Source: Arcticibacter sp045629565 (GTDB lineage: Bacteria; Bacteroidota; Bacteroidia; Sphingobacteriales; Sphingobacteriaceae). Taken from it: a DNA stretch of 64,000 bases. This document shows positions 51,646 through 59,125 of the stretch, piece by piece. The position numbers and the translations under genes were made by a program. The first letter of the stretch is position 1. Every line of letters begins with the position of its first letter. The notes beneath the pieces are model-generated. The model made no database searches. It was given only the letters and a program-made list of their open reading frames with translations, and had not been told where the DNA came from. The stretch spans positions 184,823 through 248,822 of the forward strand of contig NZ_JAZQRL010000100.1 of the NCBI RefSeq assembly GCF_045629565.1, read 5' to 3'.

Positions 51646-52335
51646 ATGAAAGCAATTGCCATTGACGATGAGCCTGTAGCACTTGATATCGTCCGAAATC
51701 ACTCAGCTAAGGTGCCCTTCTTAAATCTCGTGAATACATTCACAGATGCATTCAAAGCTTTGGAGTATCTCCATAAGGAACAGATAGATCTGATATTTCT
51801 CGACATAAAAATGCCCGATATCTCCGGTATCGAATTCTTCAATAGCCTAAATAATAAGCCCCTTGTTATCTTCACTACCGCATATTCGGAGCATGCAGTG
51901 ACTAGCTTCGAACTGGATGCAGTGGACTATCTGTTAAAGCCTTTTTCACTCGCAAGATTTCTAAAAGGTTGTAATAAAGCACACGAGCTATTCAAAAGTC
52001 GTAATGCCACGGAGATGCCTGATTATATTTTTGTGAAAACCGGATTTGAGCAGCTGAGAATACGGTTTAATGATATTTTGTTTATTGAAGCTTCCGGAAA
52101 CTATGTATCGTTTGTACTTGAAGACAAAAGAGTTCTCTCAAGGGCAACATTCAGCGAAACTACGGAGTATCTTCCAACCGACCGATTTATCCGTGTTCAT
52201 CGCTCTTTCATGGTTAATATGACGAAGATTGATAAGATCGAAAAACATCAGATCACCATAAAGGAGAATAAAGTCCCCGTGAGTGAAGCCTTTGCTGTCA
52301 ACCTGTCTTTGGTACTTCTAAACAAGCGACGATAA
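51646..52335 (+). CDS. LytTR-family response regulator
   Basis: A 229-residue regulator with a receiver domain (1-115) whose phospho-acceptor is D53 in LIFLDIKMPDISG. The acidic pair is D8-E9 and the Thr/Lys residues are in FTTAYSEHA and YLLKPFS. The C-terminal LytTR DNA-binding domain is about 135-229 (DILFIEASGNYVSFVLEDKRVLSR, TDRFIRVHRSFMVNMTKI). It partners the preceding histidine kinase (1 nt away). LytTR regulators bind direct repeats; none was identified with confidence here. It may control the upstream TonB receptor gene. Confidence 0.92.
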   Translation: MKAIAIDDEPVALDIVRNHSAKVPFLNLVNTFTDAFKALEYLHKEQIDLIFLDIKMPDISGIEFFNSLNNKPLVIFTTAYSEHAVTSFELDAVDYLLKPFSLARFLKGCNKAHELFKSRNATEMPDYIFVKTGFEQLRIRFNDILFIEASGNYVSFVLEDKRVLSRATFSETTEYLPTDRFIRVHRSFMVNMTKIDKIEKHQITIKENKVPVSEAFAVNLSLVLLNKRR

Positions 52336-52352
52336 TCATGCACTAACCATAC

Positions 52353-53396
52353 CTAATTTCTGGCTTTCAGAAAAGCCGCATGACGCTCCCTAAAGGCCAC
52401 CAGCACATTACTTGAGTCGAAGCGAGGTACACGGGCCGCCACCTTCAAAAAGGCGGGTGCATATTCTGCCCCTGAAATAAGAGGGACCTCCAATATGTCA
52501 GCCACCTCATCGCCCAGCAGGAACCTGACGATCTGGTAAACTTCCTGAGGCGACAGCCGTACTGATGAATCACCGACAACATGATCCAGAAGTGATCTGG
52601 TGAGCGCTTTCCCCTGTAATGATGGTCTGAAATGCCGTTCACGGATTGCGTTCTCAAGAAGCGTCGCAGACTTCCCGTCCTGAGGGATCAGGTCTTCATC
52701 CAGCCCCAATAAAGATCCAACCACATTCCAAAGATGCATAAATGACTGCTGCTCTTCATAGCTAACCGCCATCCCCAGTTTTCTTAAACCGCGCACAACT
52801 ATAAGAGAAAAAGCGAGGTTTGTTCCTGCCATATCTTCCTGGTTCACCGGCATCCCGAAGTCCTCAGTCCAGGAGTTACTCCTTGAAACATAATGCCTGG
52901 CAAGCGAATGCGTCAACCGGATCTTCATGCAGCTGGCAAAACCCTTTCCTTCTTTATTGAAAGCATCTGGTGCCATTACATCCCAGATAAAGTCGGCAGT
53001 ATCCGATAGTCGTTTAGCGGGACGGTCCCTTAAGCGCTCGGTCAGATAAAGCACCATAGCTCCGTCAGCGGCCGCATAGCAATACGGAAGAGACAACAGT
53101 CCCAGTAAGGACATGATCGTGCCTGAATGGCGGGTGAAGAACCGGGAGCCTTTTAATAACGTATCTCTGTCCGCCCACTCAGGAAGTTTTCTGCTTGAAT
53201 TCAGAAACTCAGCTCTCCCAAACTCGGCCGGCACTGAATTCAGATCCGCATTTAATTTGATTGACCCGAGCCAGGCATAAAACCTCTTCCCATATTCCTC
53301 ATCAGAAAGCCATTCTTCTACAAACGGCTGAATATGTATGTCGCCTTTCAGCCTTTTCGTATCAAGAAAATTGTTAATATCCCTGCTATCCCGCAT
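52353..53396 (-). CDS. MpaB/Lcp-type oxygenase-like protein (DUF2236)
   Basis: A 347-residue protein of the DUF2236 / MpaB group, related to latex-clearing protein Lcp, which is a b-type haem dioxygenase. Seen features are the N-terminal part GSRFFTRHSGTIMSLLGLLSLPYCYAAADGAMVLYLTERL, the central IRLTHSLARHY with His residues suitable for haem, and LWNVVGSLLGLDEDLIPQD. MpaB-type enzymes oxidise isoprenoid or lipid chains. It is last in an operon with an ABC1 kinase gene (9 nt) and a TetR gene. The convergent LytTR gene ends 17 nt away. The reaction is not known. Confidence 0.78.
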   Translation of the reverse strand: MRDSRDINNFLDTKRLKGDIHIQPFVEEWLSDEEYGKRFYAWLGSIKLNADLNSVPAEFGRAEFLNSSRKLPEWADRDTLLKGSRFFTRHSGTIMSLLGLLSLPYCYAAADGAMVLYLTERLRDRPAKRLSDTADFIWDVMAPDAFNKEGKGFASCMKIRLTHSLARHYVSRSNSWTEDFGMPVNQEDMAGTNLAFSLIVVRGLRKLGMAVSYEEQQSFMHLWNVVGSLLGLDEDLIPQDGKSATLLENAIRERHFRPSLQGKALTRSLLDHVVGDSSVRLSPQEVYQIVRFLLGDEVADILEVPLISGAEYAPAFLKVAARVPRFDSSNVLVAFRERHAAFLKARN

Positions 53397-53405
53397 GCCC
53401 GACGT

Positions 53406-54731
53406 TTATAGTTCACAGTTTACCTGAGGTACATAAGTGTCCGTTCGAACTGTCGCTTTTAGCTCATGGAGTATGTTATACAAACCAAAATTCGTGCGGT
53501 TGATGTAAATGAAATGCTTTACTCCGCGAGCTTGTTTAAACTCTGGCATCTTTGCAATCATTTCTCCATAATTATAGATCTGCTCGAAAAACTCCGTACC
53601 ACTGAAGTCAAACGTATCCGACGAATAAGGTTTCGCAAACAGACCGATCATTTGACGATACATATCATAATAAAAATCTATCTCCGTGGCCGAGTCTTTC
53701 TCATGGATCATCTCCAGATCCCTGAAAGCTTGTAACGTCTTAGCCTTGTCATTGAAGAATCCTTCAGAAGTAAGAGAAAAAAATGGATAGTAAAAATCGT
53801 CAGGCAACTCCTTTATGCAACCAAAGTCGATGATACCCAGCTTACCATCATGGGTGATTATGAAATTCCCTGGATGAGGGTCTGCATGCACCGCCCGCAG
53901 CTCGTGCTGCTGATAGTTATAGAAGTCCCAAAGAGCTTGTCCAATCGTATTCTTTTCCTCCTGAGATGGATTCGTTTCCAGATATTCCTTTAAGTGAAGC
54001 CCTTCAATCCAGTCCATCGTAATGGTTCTTTTGCTCGAAAGCTCCGGATAGTAAGTAGGGAAGACAATATTTTTCAGATGAGCACAGGCCTGTGAGATCT
54101 CCACAGAACGACGCACCTCCAGCTCATAGTCCGTCTCCTCCAACAGACGTTCCTCGACTTCTTTCATGTAAACGTCAAGCTCCTTCTCACTCATACCGAT
54201 CAACCGGAAAGCAAACGGCTTTACCAGTTTTAAGTCTGAAGATATGGAATCTCCCACTCCCGGATACTGAATCTTAACTGCAAGCTTCTTGCCATTTAAT
54301 TCAGCCTGGTGTACCTGACCTATAGACGCTGCGTTGCTCGACTTCAAATTAAACTTATCAAAGATTCTTTCCGGCACCTTGCCGTGAAGCTTCCGGAATG
54401 TCTGAACGATTAAAGGCCCCGAAAGGGGAGGTGCATTATATTGCGACTGGGAGAATTGGTTAACATAGGCCTTCGGCAAAATGTTCTTGTCCATACTCAG
54501 CATCTGGGCCACTTTTAAAGCACTGCCTTTCAATTTGCTCAAAGAGCTGTAAATGTCTGCCGCATTATCTTCGTTCAACTCATCCCTGCTGATTGTTGAA
54601 TTAAACAGCCTCTTTGAATAATGCTTGACATAATTGCCGCCGATCTTGAATCCCGTCTTCACAAACTGAGTAGAGCGCTCCACTTTACTGGTGGGAATAC
54701 TCTTCTGCTCATCATCATTTTTTCTTATCAT
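53406..54731 (-). CDS. ABC1/UbiB-family atypical kinase
   Basis: A 441-residue member of the AarF/ADCK/UbiB family. The kinase motifs are present: the Ala-rich loop AASIGQVHQA (near 130), the lysine in KLAVKIQYPGV, HADPHPGNFIITHDGKLGIIDFGCI (catalytic and metal-binding loops, near 280-305). The family-specific KxGQ segment reads KVAQMLSM here, with Ala replacing the Gly. UbiB-type proteins support quinone biosynthesis or lipid handling, probably as ATPases. Its start is 2 nt from the TetR stop, and an MpaB-type gene follows by 9 nt. This fits a lipid- or isoprenoid-related operon; the precise role is unknown. Confidence 0.85.
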   Translation of the reverse strand: MIRKNDDEQKSIPTSKVERSTQFVKTGFKIGGNYVKHYSKRLFNSTISRDELNEDNAADIYSSLSKLKGSALKVAQMLSMDKNILPKAYVNQFSQSQYNAPPLSGPLIVQTFRKLHGKVPERIFDKFNLKSSNAASIGQVHQAELNGKKLAVKIQYPGVGDSISSDLKLVKPFAFRLIGMSEKELDVYMKEVEERLLEETDYELEVRRSVEISQACAHLKNIVFPTYYPELSSKRTITMDWIEGLHLKEYLETNPSQEEKNTIGQALWDFYNYQQHELRAVHADPHPGNFIITHDGKLGIIDFGCIKELPDDFYYPFFSLTSEGFFNDKAKTLQAFRDLEMIHEKDSATEIDFYYDMYRQMIGLFAKPYSSDTFDFSGTEFFEQIYNYGEMIAKMPEFKQARGVKHFIYINRTNFGLYNILHELKATVRTDTYVPQVNCEL

Positions 54732-54732
54732 A

Positions 54733-55380
54733 TCAGAAAGGCATTTTTATACCCGAATTTTTCGCAAGAAACTTGCCGTATTCAAACAGCTCATCGATAG
54801 GTGAACGCTCGAATAGATTATAAGTAACATTGATGCCCTTTTCTATAGCTTCATCGGTTTTGTCAAAACCTGCTGACGTATCTTTTAACCAAAAGTTGAT
54901 TACGAATCCTAACTGGACCCAAAGTGCGTCTTTGTACTTGCCAGCAAAAAACGGCCTGTCAGTTAACTCTCCCGATTCCAGTCCTTCCTGAATGATCTCA
55001 GCACTGAACAACTCGAATTCCTGTTTCATTCCTTCGAATAAATTGCTGAGGCCAATCTTGTTCCTGGCGTTCCTCAGGCTGAAGGTTATAAAACTGCGCT
55101 TGCTCTTTAGCAGCTCCATAAAACCGTAGAACAGACTTAGCGCCTTTTCCCTGGAAGAATACGCAGCCCAAACCTCCTGCGATTTGACTTCCCTGATCGC
55201 CTCGGTCATAAGCCCTTTCCATATCCGGATATCGATACTTTCGAAGGAACCGAAATAGCTGTAAAATTCTTCTTCAGAGATCTCGTTTTCTTTGGCAAAA
55301 AGATAAACGGTTTTGGGTTGTTCGCCATGGTGAAGAACATGCTCAATATACGATTCCTGAAGTCTGTCTTTTATTTCCAT
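54733..55380 (-). CDS. TetR-family regulator heading the ABC1/MpaB operon
   Basis: A 215-residue TetR-like protein. The N-terminal helix-turn-helix is less standard (LQESYIEHVLHHGEQPKTVYLFAKENEISEEEFYSYFGSFESI, residues 8-50). The C-terminal helical ligand domain follows. It is the promoter-proximal gene of a three-gene operon, with the kinase gene 1 nt and the oxygenase gene 9 nt downstream, so autoregulation of the whole operon is likely. Its ligand could be a lipid. Some readers may class it as a plain hypothetical protein. Confidence 0.72.
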   Translation of the reverse strand: MEIKDRLQESYIEHVLHHGEQPKTVYLFAKENEISEEEFYSYFGSFESIDIRIWKGLMTEAIREVKSQEVWAAYSSREKALSLFYGFMELLKSKRSFITFSLRNARNKIGLSNLFEGMKQEFELFSAEIIQEGLESGELTDRPFFAGKYKDALWVQLGFVINFWLKDTSAGFDKTDEAIEKGINVTYNLFERSPIDELFEYGKFLAKNSGIKMPF

Positions 55381-55418
55381 AATGAATATAAACGTTTAAC
55401 CGACAAGGAAATTGCAGC

Positions 55419-57212
55419 TTAATCTTTTGCGTCTTCCGTTTTGATGACACTGTATGAAGGTGAGAGTATTTCTATTCCGGCCGCCGCGAATATATCCTGA
55501 ATATTTTCCAGCAAACTGCTGTAGATAGCCGCTTGTTTATTTGCATCTCTGGTATATGCATTGATCTGGTACGAAACATAATAGTCGTCCAGACTTATCT
55601 GTAGAACGAATGGTTTAGGCTCTTCAAGGATATATGCCGATTTCAGTGCTGCTTCAATTAACAGATCATACACCTTTTGCCAGTGCACATCATAACCAAC
55701 AGTTACGGTATAGTGGACGATAAGACCTTGCCTCTCAGCCCTGGTATGATTGGAGTAGTTCACCGTACTGCTTGTCAGAACCATTGAGTTCGGAACCGTA
55801 ATGTCTTCGTTCTTAATAGTCTTGATTCGCGTAACCAACATCGACTTTTCCACGACGTCGCCTGTTACCTCACCAATCTTGACCCTGTCACCGATCTTGA
55901 ATGGCCGCATATACGTGATCACAAGGCCTGCAACAATATTATTTATGGCGCTGGATGACCCCAGAGAGAACAAAATTCCTAAAAATACAGATACACCCTG
56001 AAACGCTGGAGAGTCAGAACCCGGAAGATATGGAAATATCAGAACCAGCATAAATGCATAAAGCATAAAGCGGAGGATATTGAATGTTGGAACCGCCCAA
56101 TCTGTATGGAACCCACGGATGCGGATGTTCTCACGTTTGATCTCAAAAAACAAGTATTTAATTCCTTTCAAAATATATTTGAAAATGAAATAAATGACTG
56201 CAATGGTAAACAGGTTTGGCAGGTAACGAACTATGGCGTTCAATGCCGCTTTGATGGGCGCCAATACCCACCCGAGCAGTGTGCCCGTCCATGCTTCCGT
56301 CTCTGGAAAAATACTGAACAGAACAGGCAACGCCAGATAGATTACCAGCAGAATGGTCATTATCCGGGCGATATTGTTGATTTTGAGAAGGAGATAGTCA
56401 ACATGTTCCGGACTAAAAATCTTAACATTACGGATACTAAGACTGGAAATATACCTTTCCCGTGCTGCCGACAACAACAAAGAGCTTCGCTCAAACAGCC
56501 GGTTAATCGCGACAACCATAATACTCAGTACCAGGATGATCACAACAACCAATCCAATGCGTTTAAGCCAGTTCACCAGACTGTGTGCCTCCCGTTCACG
56601 CACGATGGCTTCGCGAACGATCTTAAGATATTCTGTGGCCAGCTCCTGGTTGCTCTTCCCAAACCAAAGGCCATCTATAGAAGAAACGGTGAGCAATATC
56701 TGCTTGTCTTTATATATCAAATCAAAATTATCTTCATTCTGAACAAGCGTCAGCGAATCCGCCGAAAAAAACGGATCCTCATATAAGTTCTCGATTTTGA
56801 GCGATATAGCTGCTGCCCTGTCTTTCGCCTGGAAAGAACCAGTTCTGGTAAAAATATAAAAGAGGGTGTCTGTATTCAAAACAACCGGGTAACCTACGGC
56901 ATTTTTCTTCAGGCTCTTGATCTTTTCGATCTGCTGAATCGTCCTCAAAGAATCGTTAATCGCAATCTGACGGAGCTTTTGCTCCAGTTCTTGTGTTCGC
57001 CTGGCATTACCCGACGCCTCCTGCAGCTCTCTTTGCAGCTGAATCTTCACCAATGAGTCGATCTGTTTCTGCTGCTGGTCCTTTAGAATGATAGCCTCGT
57101 CGATAATCAGCGTCTGTTGTCGGGAGGCTGTATCGGCTTGTTCCTGCGCTGTACCGGATGAAAGTGCTGTAAAAAAGAGAAAGATATATGTAAGAAAGTA
57201 TGATCTGATCAT
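55419..57212 (-). CDS. MscS-type mechanosensitive channel with coiled-coil N-terminus
   Basis: A 597-residue protein with a signal peptide (MIRSYFLTYIFLFFTALSSGTAQ). A coiled-coil periplasmic region (about 30-115: DEAIILKDQQQKQIDSLVKIQLQRELQEA) comes next. A central soluble part and four or five membrane helices (from about 215) follow. The MscS pore and beta-domain are FLGILFSLGSSSAINNIVAGLVITYMRPFKIGDRVKIGEVTGDVVEKSMLVTRIKTIKNEDITVPNSMVL (about 395-470). Channels of this kind release solutes after osmotic shock. The gene is divergent from rlmF and ends 38 nt before the TetR gene. The long N-terminus is more typical of MscK/YbdG-like channels. Confidence 0.88.
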   Translation of the reverse strand: MIRSYFLTYIFLFFTALSSGTAQEQADTASRQQTLIIDEAIILKDQQQKQIDSLVKIQLQRELQEASGNARRTQELEQKLRQIAINDSLRTIQQIEKIKSLKKNAVGYPVVLNTDTLFYIFTRTGSFQAKDRAAAISLKIENLYEDPFFSADSLTLVQNEDNFDLIYKDKQILLTVSSIDGLWFGKSNQELATEYLKIVREAIVREREAHSLVNWLKRIGLVVVIILVLSIMVVAINRLFERSSLLLSAARERYISSLSIRNVKIFSPEHVDYLLLKINNIARIMTILLVIYLALPVLFSIFPETEAWTGTLLGWVLAPIKAALNAIVRYLPNLFTIAVIYFIFKYILKGIKYLFFEIKRENIRIRGFHTDWAVPTFNILRFMLYAFMLVLIFPYLPGSDSPAFQGVSVFLGILFSLGSSSAINNIVAGLVITYMRPFKIGDRVKIGEVTGDVVEKSMLVTRIKTIKNEDITVPNSMVLTSSTVNYSNHTRAERQGLIVHYTVTVGYDVHWQKVYDLLIEAALKSAYILEEPKPFVLQISLDDYYVSYQINAYTRDANKQAAIYSSLLENIQDIFAAAGIEILSPSYSVIKTEDAKD

Positions 57213-57267
57213 AAACCCAATTTGCTGATAATACTGCTGGATCTTCGGGAATTAAAGATAAGAATTT

Positions 57268-58254
57268 ATGTTATACCGCTTAATGCCTAATTTCGCGGAG
57301 AATTCATCTGAAATGACAGACCAGCCGAACAGAAATACCGACCAGAAAGAAATGCTGCATCCCCGGAACAAGCACCGGGACAGGTACGACTTCCCTTTAC
57401 TTATCAGGAGTAATAAAGAGCTGTCAAACTACGTGGCTGCAAACCAATACGGCGACCTGTCGGTCGACTTCAAGGATCCTGAGGCGGTAAAAATTCTGAA
57501 CAAATCGCTCCTTCACCATTTTTACGGGATAGAGCTTTGGGATATCCCCAAAGGTTACCTTTGCCCGCCCATACCTGGGAGGGCAGACTATATTCACTAT
57601 CTGGCCGATCTGCTGGCTGAGCATGCTGAAGCCGGAGTCGCACGTGGTAAGCACATCAAGATACTCGACATTGGAGTAGGCGCAAATTGCATATATCCCC
57701 TGATCGGACATAAAGAATACGGGTGGACATTCGTAGGTTCAGAAATTGACGCAGTGGCTTTAAAGAACGCCAAAGGCATCGTGGAGGCAAACATGCTGTC
57801 TAAAGCAATCTCCATCCGAAAGCAAAGCTCAGTCACGAATATTTTTGCTGGTATTATCAAACCAGGAGAAAAGTTCGATGCCAGTATTTGTAATCCGCCG
57901 TTTCATGCCTCCCGACAGGCGGCTCTGGAAGGCTCAGGGAGAAAATGGAAGAATCTTAACCACCAAAGACGCGACAAGGATATCCTTAACTTCGGAGGCC
58001 AGAACACAGAACTCTGGTGCGAAGGGGGAGAGGAGCGCTTCGTACGTCAAATGATCAAAGAAAGCGTACAATTTGCCGGTGCCTGTAAATGGTTTACTTC
58101 TCTTATTTCAAAAAAGGAAACCCTTCCCGGATGTTATCATGAATTAAAAAATCATGGAGCGGTAGCCGTGAAAACCATACATATGTCTCAGGGACAAAAG
58201 AAGAGCCGCATACTTGCCTGGACTTTCCTCAACAGTGAAACCAGTACCGCCTAA
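57268..58254 (+). CDS. rlmF: 23S rRNA (adenine-1618-N6)-methyltransferase
   Basis: A 328-residue RlmF homologue, close to the E. coli protein: LHPRNKHRDRYDFPLL, SVDFKDPEAVKILNKSLLHHFYGIELWDIPKGYLCPPIPGRADYIHYLADLL (about 70-115), the SAM-binding ILDIGVGANCIYPLIG and the catalytic CNPPFHAS. It methylates A1618 of 23S rRNA with S-adenosylmethionine. The start could be 57313 (MTDQPNRN), which gives a protein of usual length; no SD sequence decides it. It overlaps the convergent sirtuin gene by 4 nt. Confidence 0.93.
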   Translation: MLYRLMPNFAENSSEMTDQPNRNTDQKEMLHPRNKHRDRYDFPLLIRSNKELSNYVAANQYGDLSVDFKDPEAVKILNKSLLHHFYGIELWDIPKGYLCPPIPGRADYIHYLADLLAEHAEAGVARGKHIKILDIGVGANCIYPLIGHKEYGWTFVGSEIDAVALKNAKGIVEANMLSKAISIRKQSSVTNIFAGIIKPGEKFDASICNPPFHASRQAALEGSGRKWKNLNHQRRDKDILNFGGQNTELWCEGGEERFVRQMIKESVQFAGACKWFTSLISKKETLPGCYHELKNHGAVAVKTIHMSQGQKKSRILAWTFLNSETSTA

Positions 58255-58934
58255 CTGGCAAATAACATATCAATCATCTTTAATACCCCGGTGCTAGCAG
58301 GCTCCTGAATACGCACAAATTCAACATCCCGCACATTGGGAGTTTCCGGATCAATTACAAACTTCGGTATTCCGGCCGGGACATAGTCGACCAGTCCTGC
58401 AGCCGGATATACAAGAAGTGACGTTCCGATAACAGCAAAAACGTCTGCTCCCGCACATATTTCAGCTGCCTCTTCCAGCATGGGTACCGGCTCTCCAAAA
58501 AAGACCACATGAGGCCTTAACTGAGATCCCCGCTCACAAAGTTCACCCATTCTGATTTCCGGTCCCTCTAAAGGATATGTCAGCCAGGGAAATTTGCTCG
58601 ACTGAGACTTCGTAATCAGACCGTGTAGGTGTAATACAGAACGGCTTCCGGCCCGCTCATGAAGATCATCGATATTCTGAGTGATAATGCGGACGTCAAA
58701 AGCAGACTGCAATTTCGCCAGGGCAAGATGCGCAGCATTAGGCTGCGCATTCAGAACCGATTTCCTTCTTTCATTATAAAATTGCTGCACCAACACAGGA
58801 TTACGCTCCCAGGCTTCAGGGGTTGCAACATCTTCAATGGCATAACCTTCCCACAGACCATCCGATCCGCGAAACGTCTGTAAACCACTTTCAGCACTAA
58901 TGCCCGCACCTGTTAACACCACTAACTTTTTCAT
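58251..58934 (-). CDS. cobB: NAD-dependent protein deacylase (Sir2 class III type)
   Basis: A 227-residue sirtuin. The NAD motifs GAGISAESGLQTFRGSDGLW (10-28) and TQNIDDLHERAG (85-96), and the catalytic His of LHLHG (H104), are present. The residues Y53 and R56 (FYNERRKS) match the Y-x-x-R motif that favours succinyl or malonyl lysine. The zinc-binding four-Cys site is absent (only one Cys, in ELCERG), as in several class III enzymes. It therefore probably removes acyl groups from lysines. It is immediately downstream of a 56-residue acidic protein gene (adjacent stop and start) and convergent with rlmF. Confidence 0.88.
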   Translation of the reverse strand: MKKLVVLTGAGISAESGLQTFRGSDGLWEGYAIEDVATPEAWERNPVLVQQFYNERRKSVLNAQPNAAHLALAKLQSAFDVRIITQNIDDLHERAGSRSVLHLHGLITKSQSSKFPWLTYPLEGPEIRMGELCERGSQLRPHVVFFGEPVPMLEEAAEICAGADVFAVIGTSLLVYPAAGLVDYVPAGIPKFVIDPETPNVRDVEFVRIQEPASTGVLKMIDMLFAS

Positions 58935-59105
58935 TTATTCAAGATTGTCTACTCCCTCATCAGCATCCGGGGATACCAGGTCATCGCTTCCATCTTCCAG
59001 TTCGACATCATTTTCTTCATAATCCCCCTCCGGGTTTTCAGTACCATTGTTTGTCGGTTGTTCCTTTTCTCTTTCCTTTCCTAATGGATCGTGTTCGTAC
59101 ATCAT
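58935..59105 (-). CDS. Small acidic protein preceding the sirtuin gene
   Basis: A 56-residue frame from ATG at 59105 to TAA at 58935-58937, which directly abuts the ATG of the sirtuin gene. The composition is highly acidic: MMYEHDPLGKEREKEQPTNN, then EGDYEENDVELEDGSDDLVSPDADEG. No hydrophobic segment exists, so it is likely disordered and cytoplasmic. I do not recognise it. The back-to-back position with cobB suggests coupling, and a codon pattern with usual third-position choices supports that it is real. It could also be a leader region only. Confidence 0.55.
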   Translation of the reverse strand: MMYEHDPLGKEREKEQPTNNGTENPEGDYEENDVELEDGSDDLVSPDADEGVDNLE

Positions 59106-59125
59106 CGTCTAAATTTGAATATTGA

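Noticed and set aside
56106..56786. A 226-codon plus-strand frame
   Set aside because: It is antisense to the MscS gene and rich in Gln and Asn from the complementary coding pattern; no domain.
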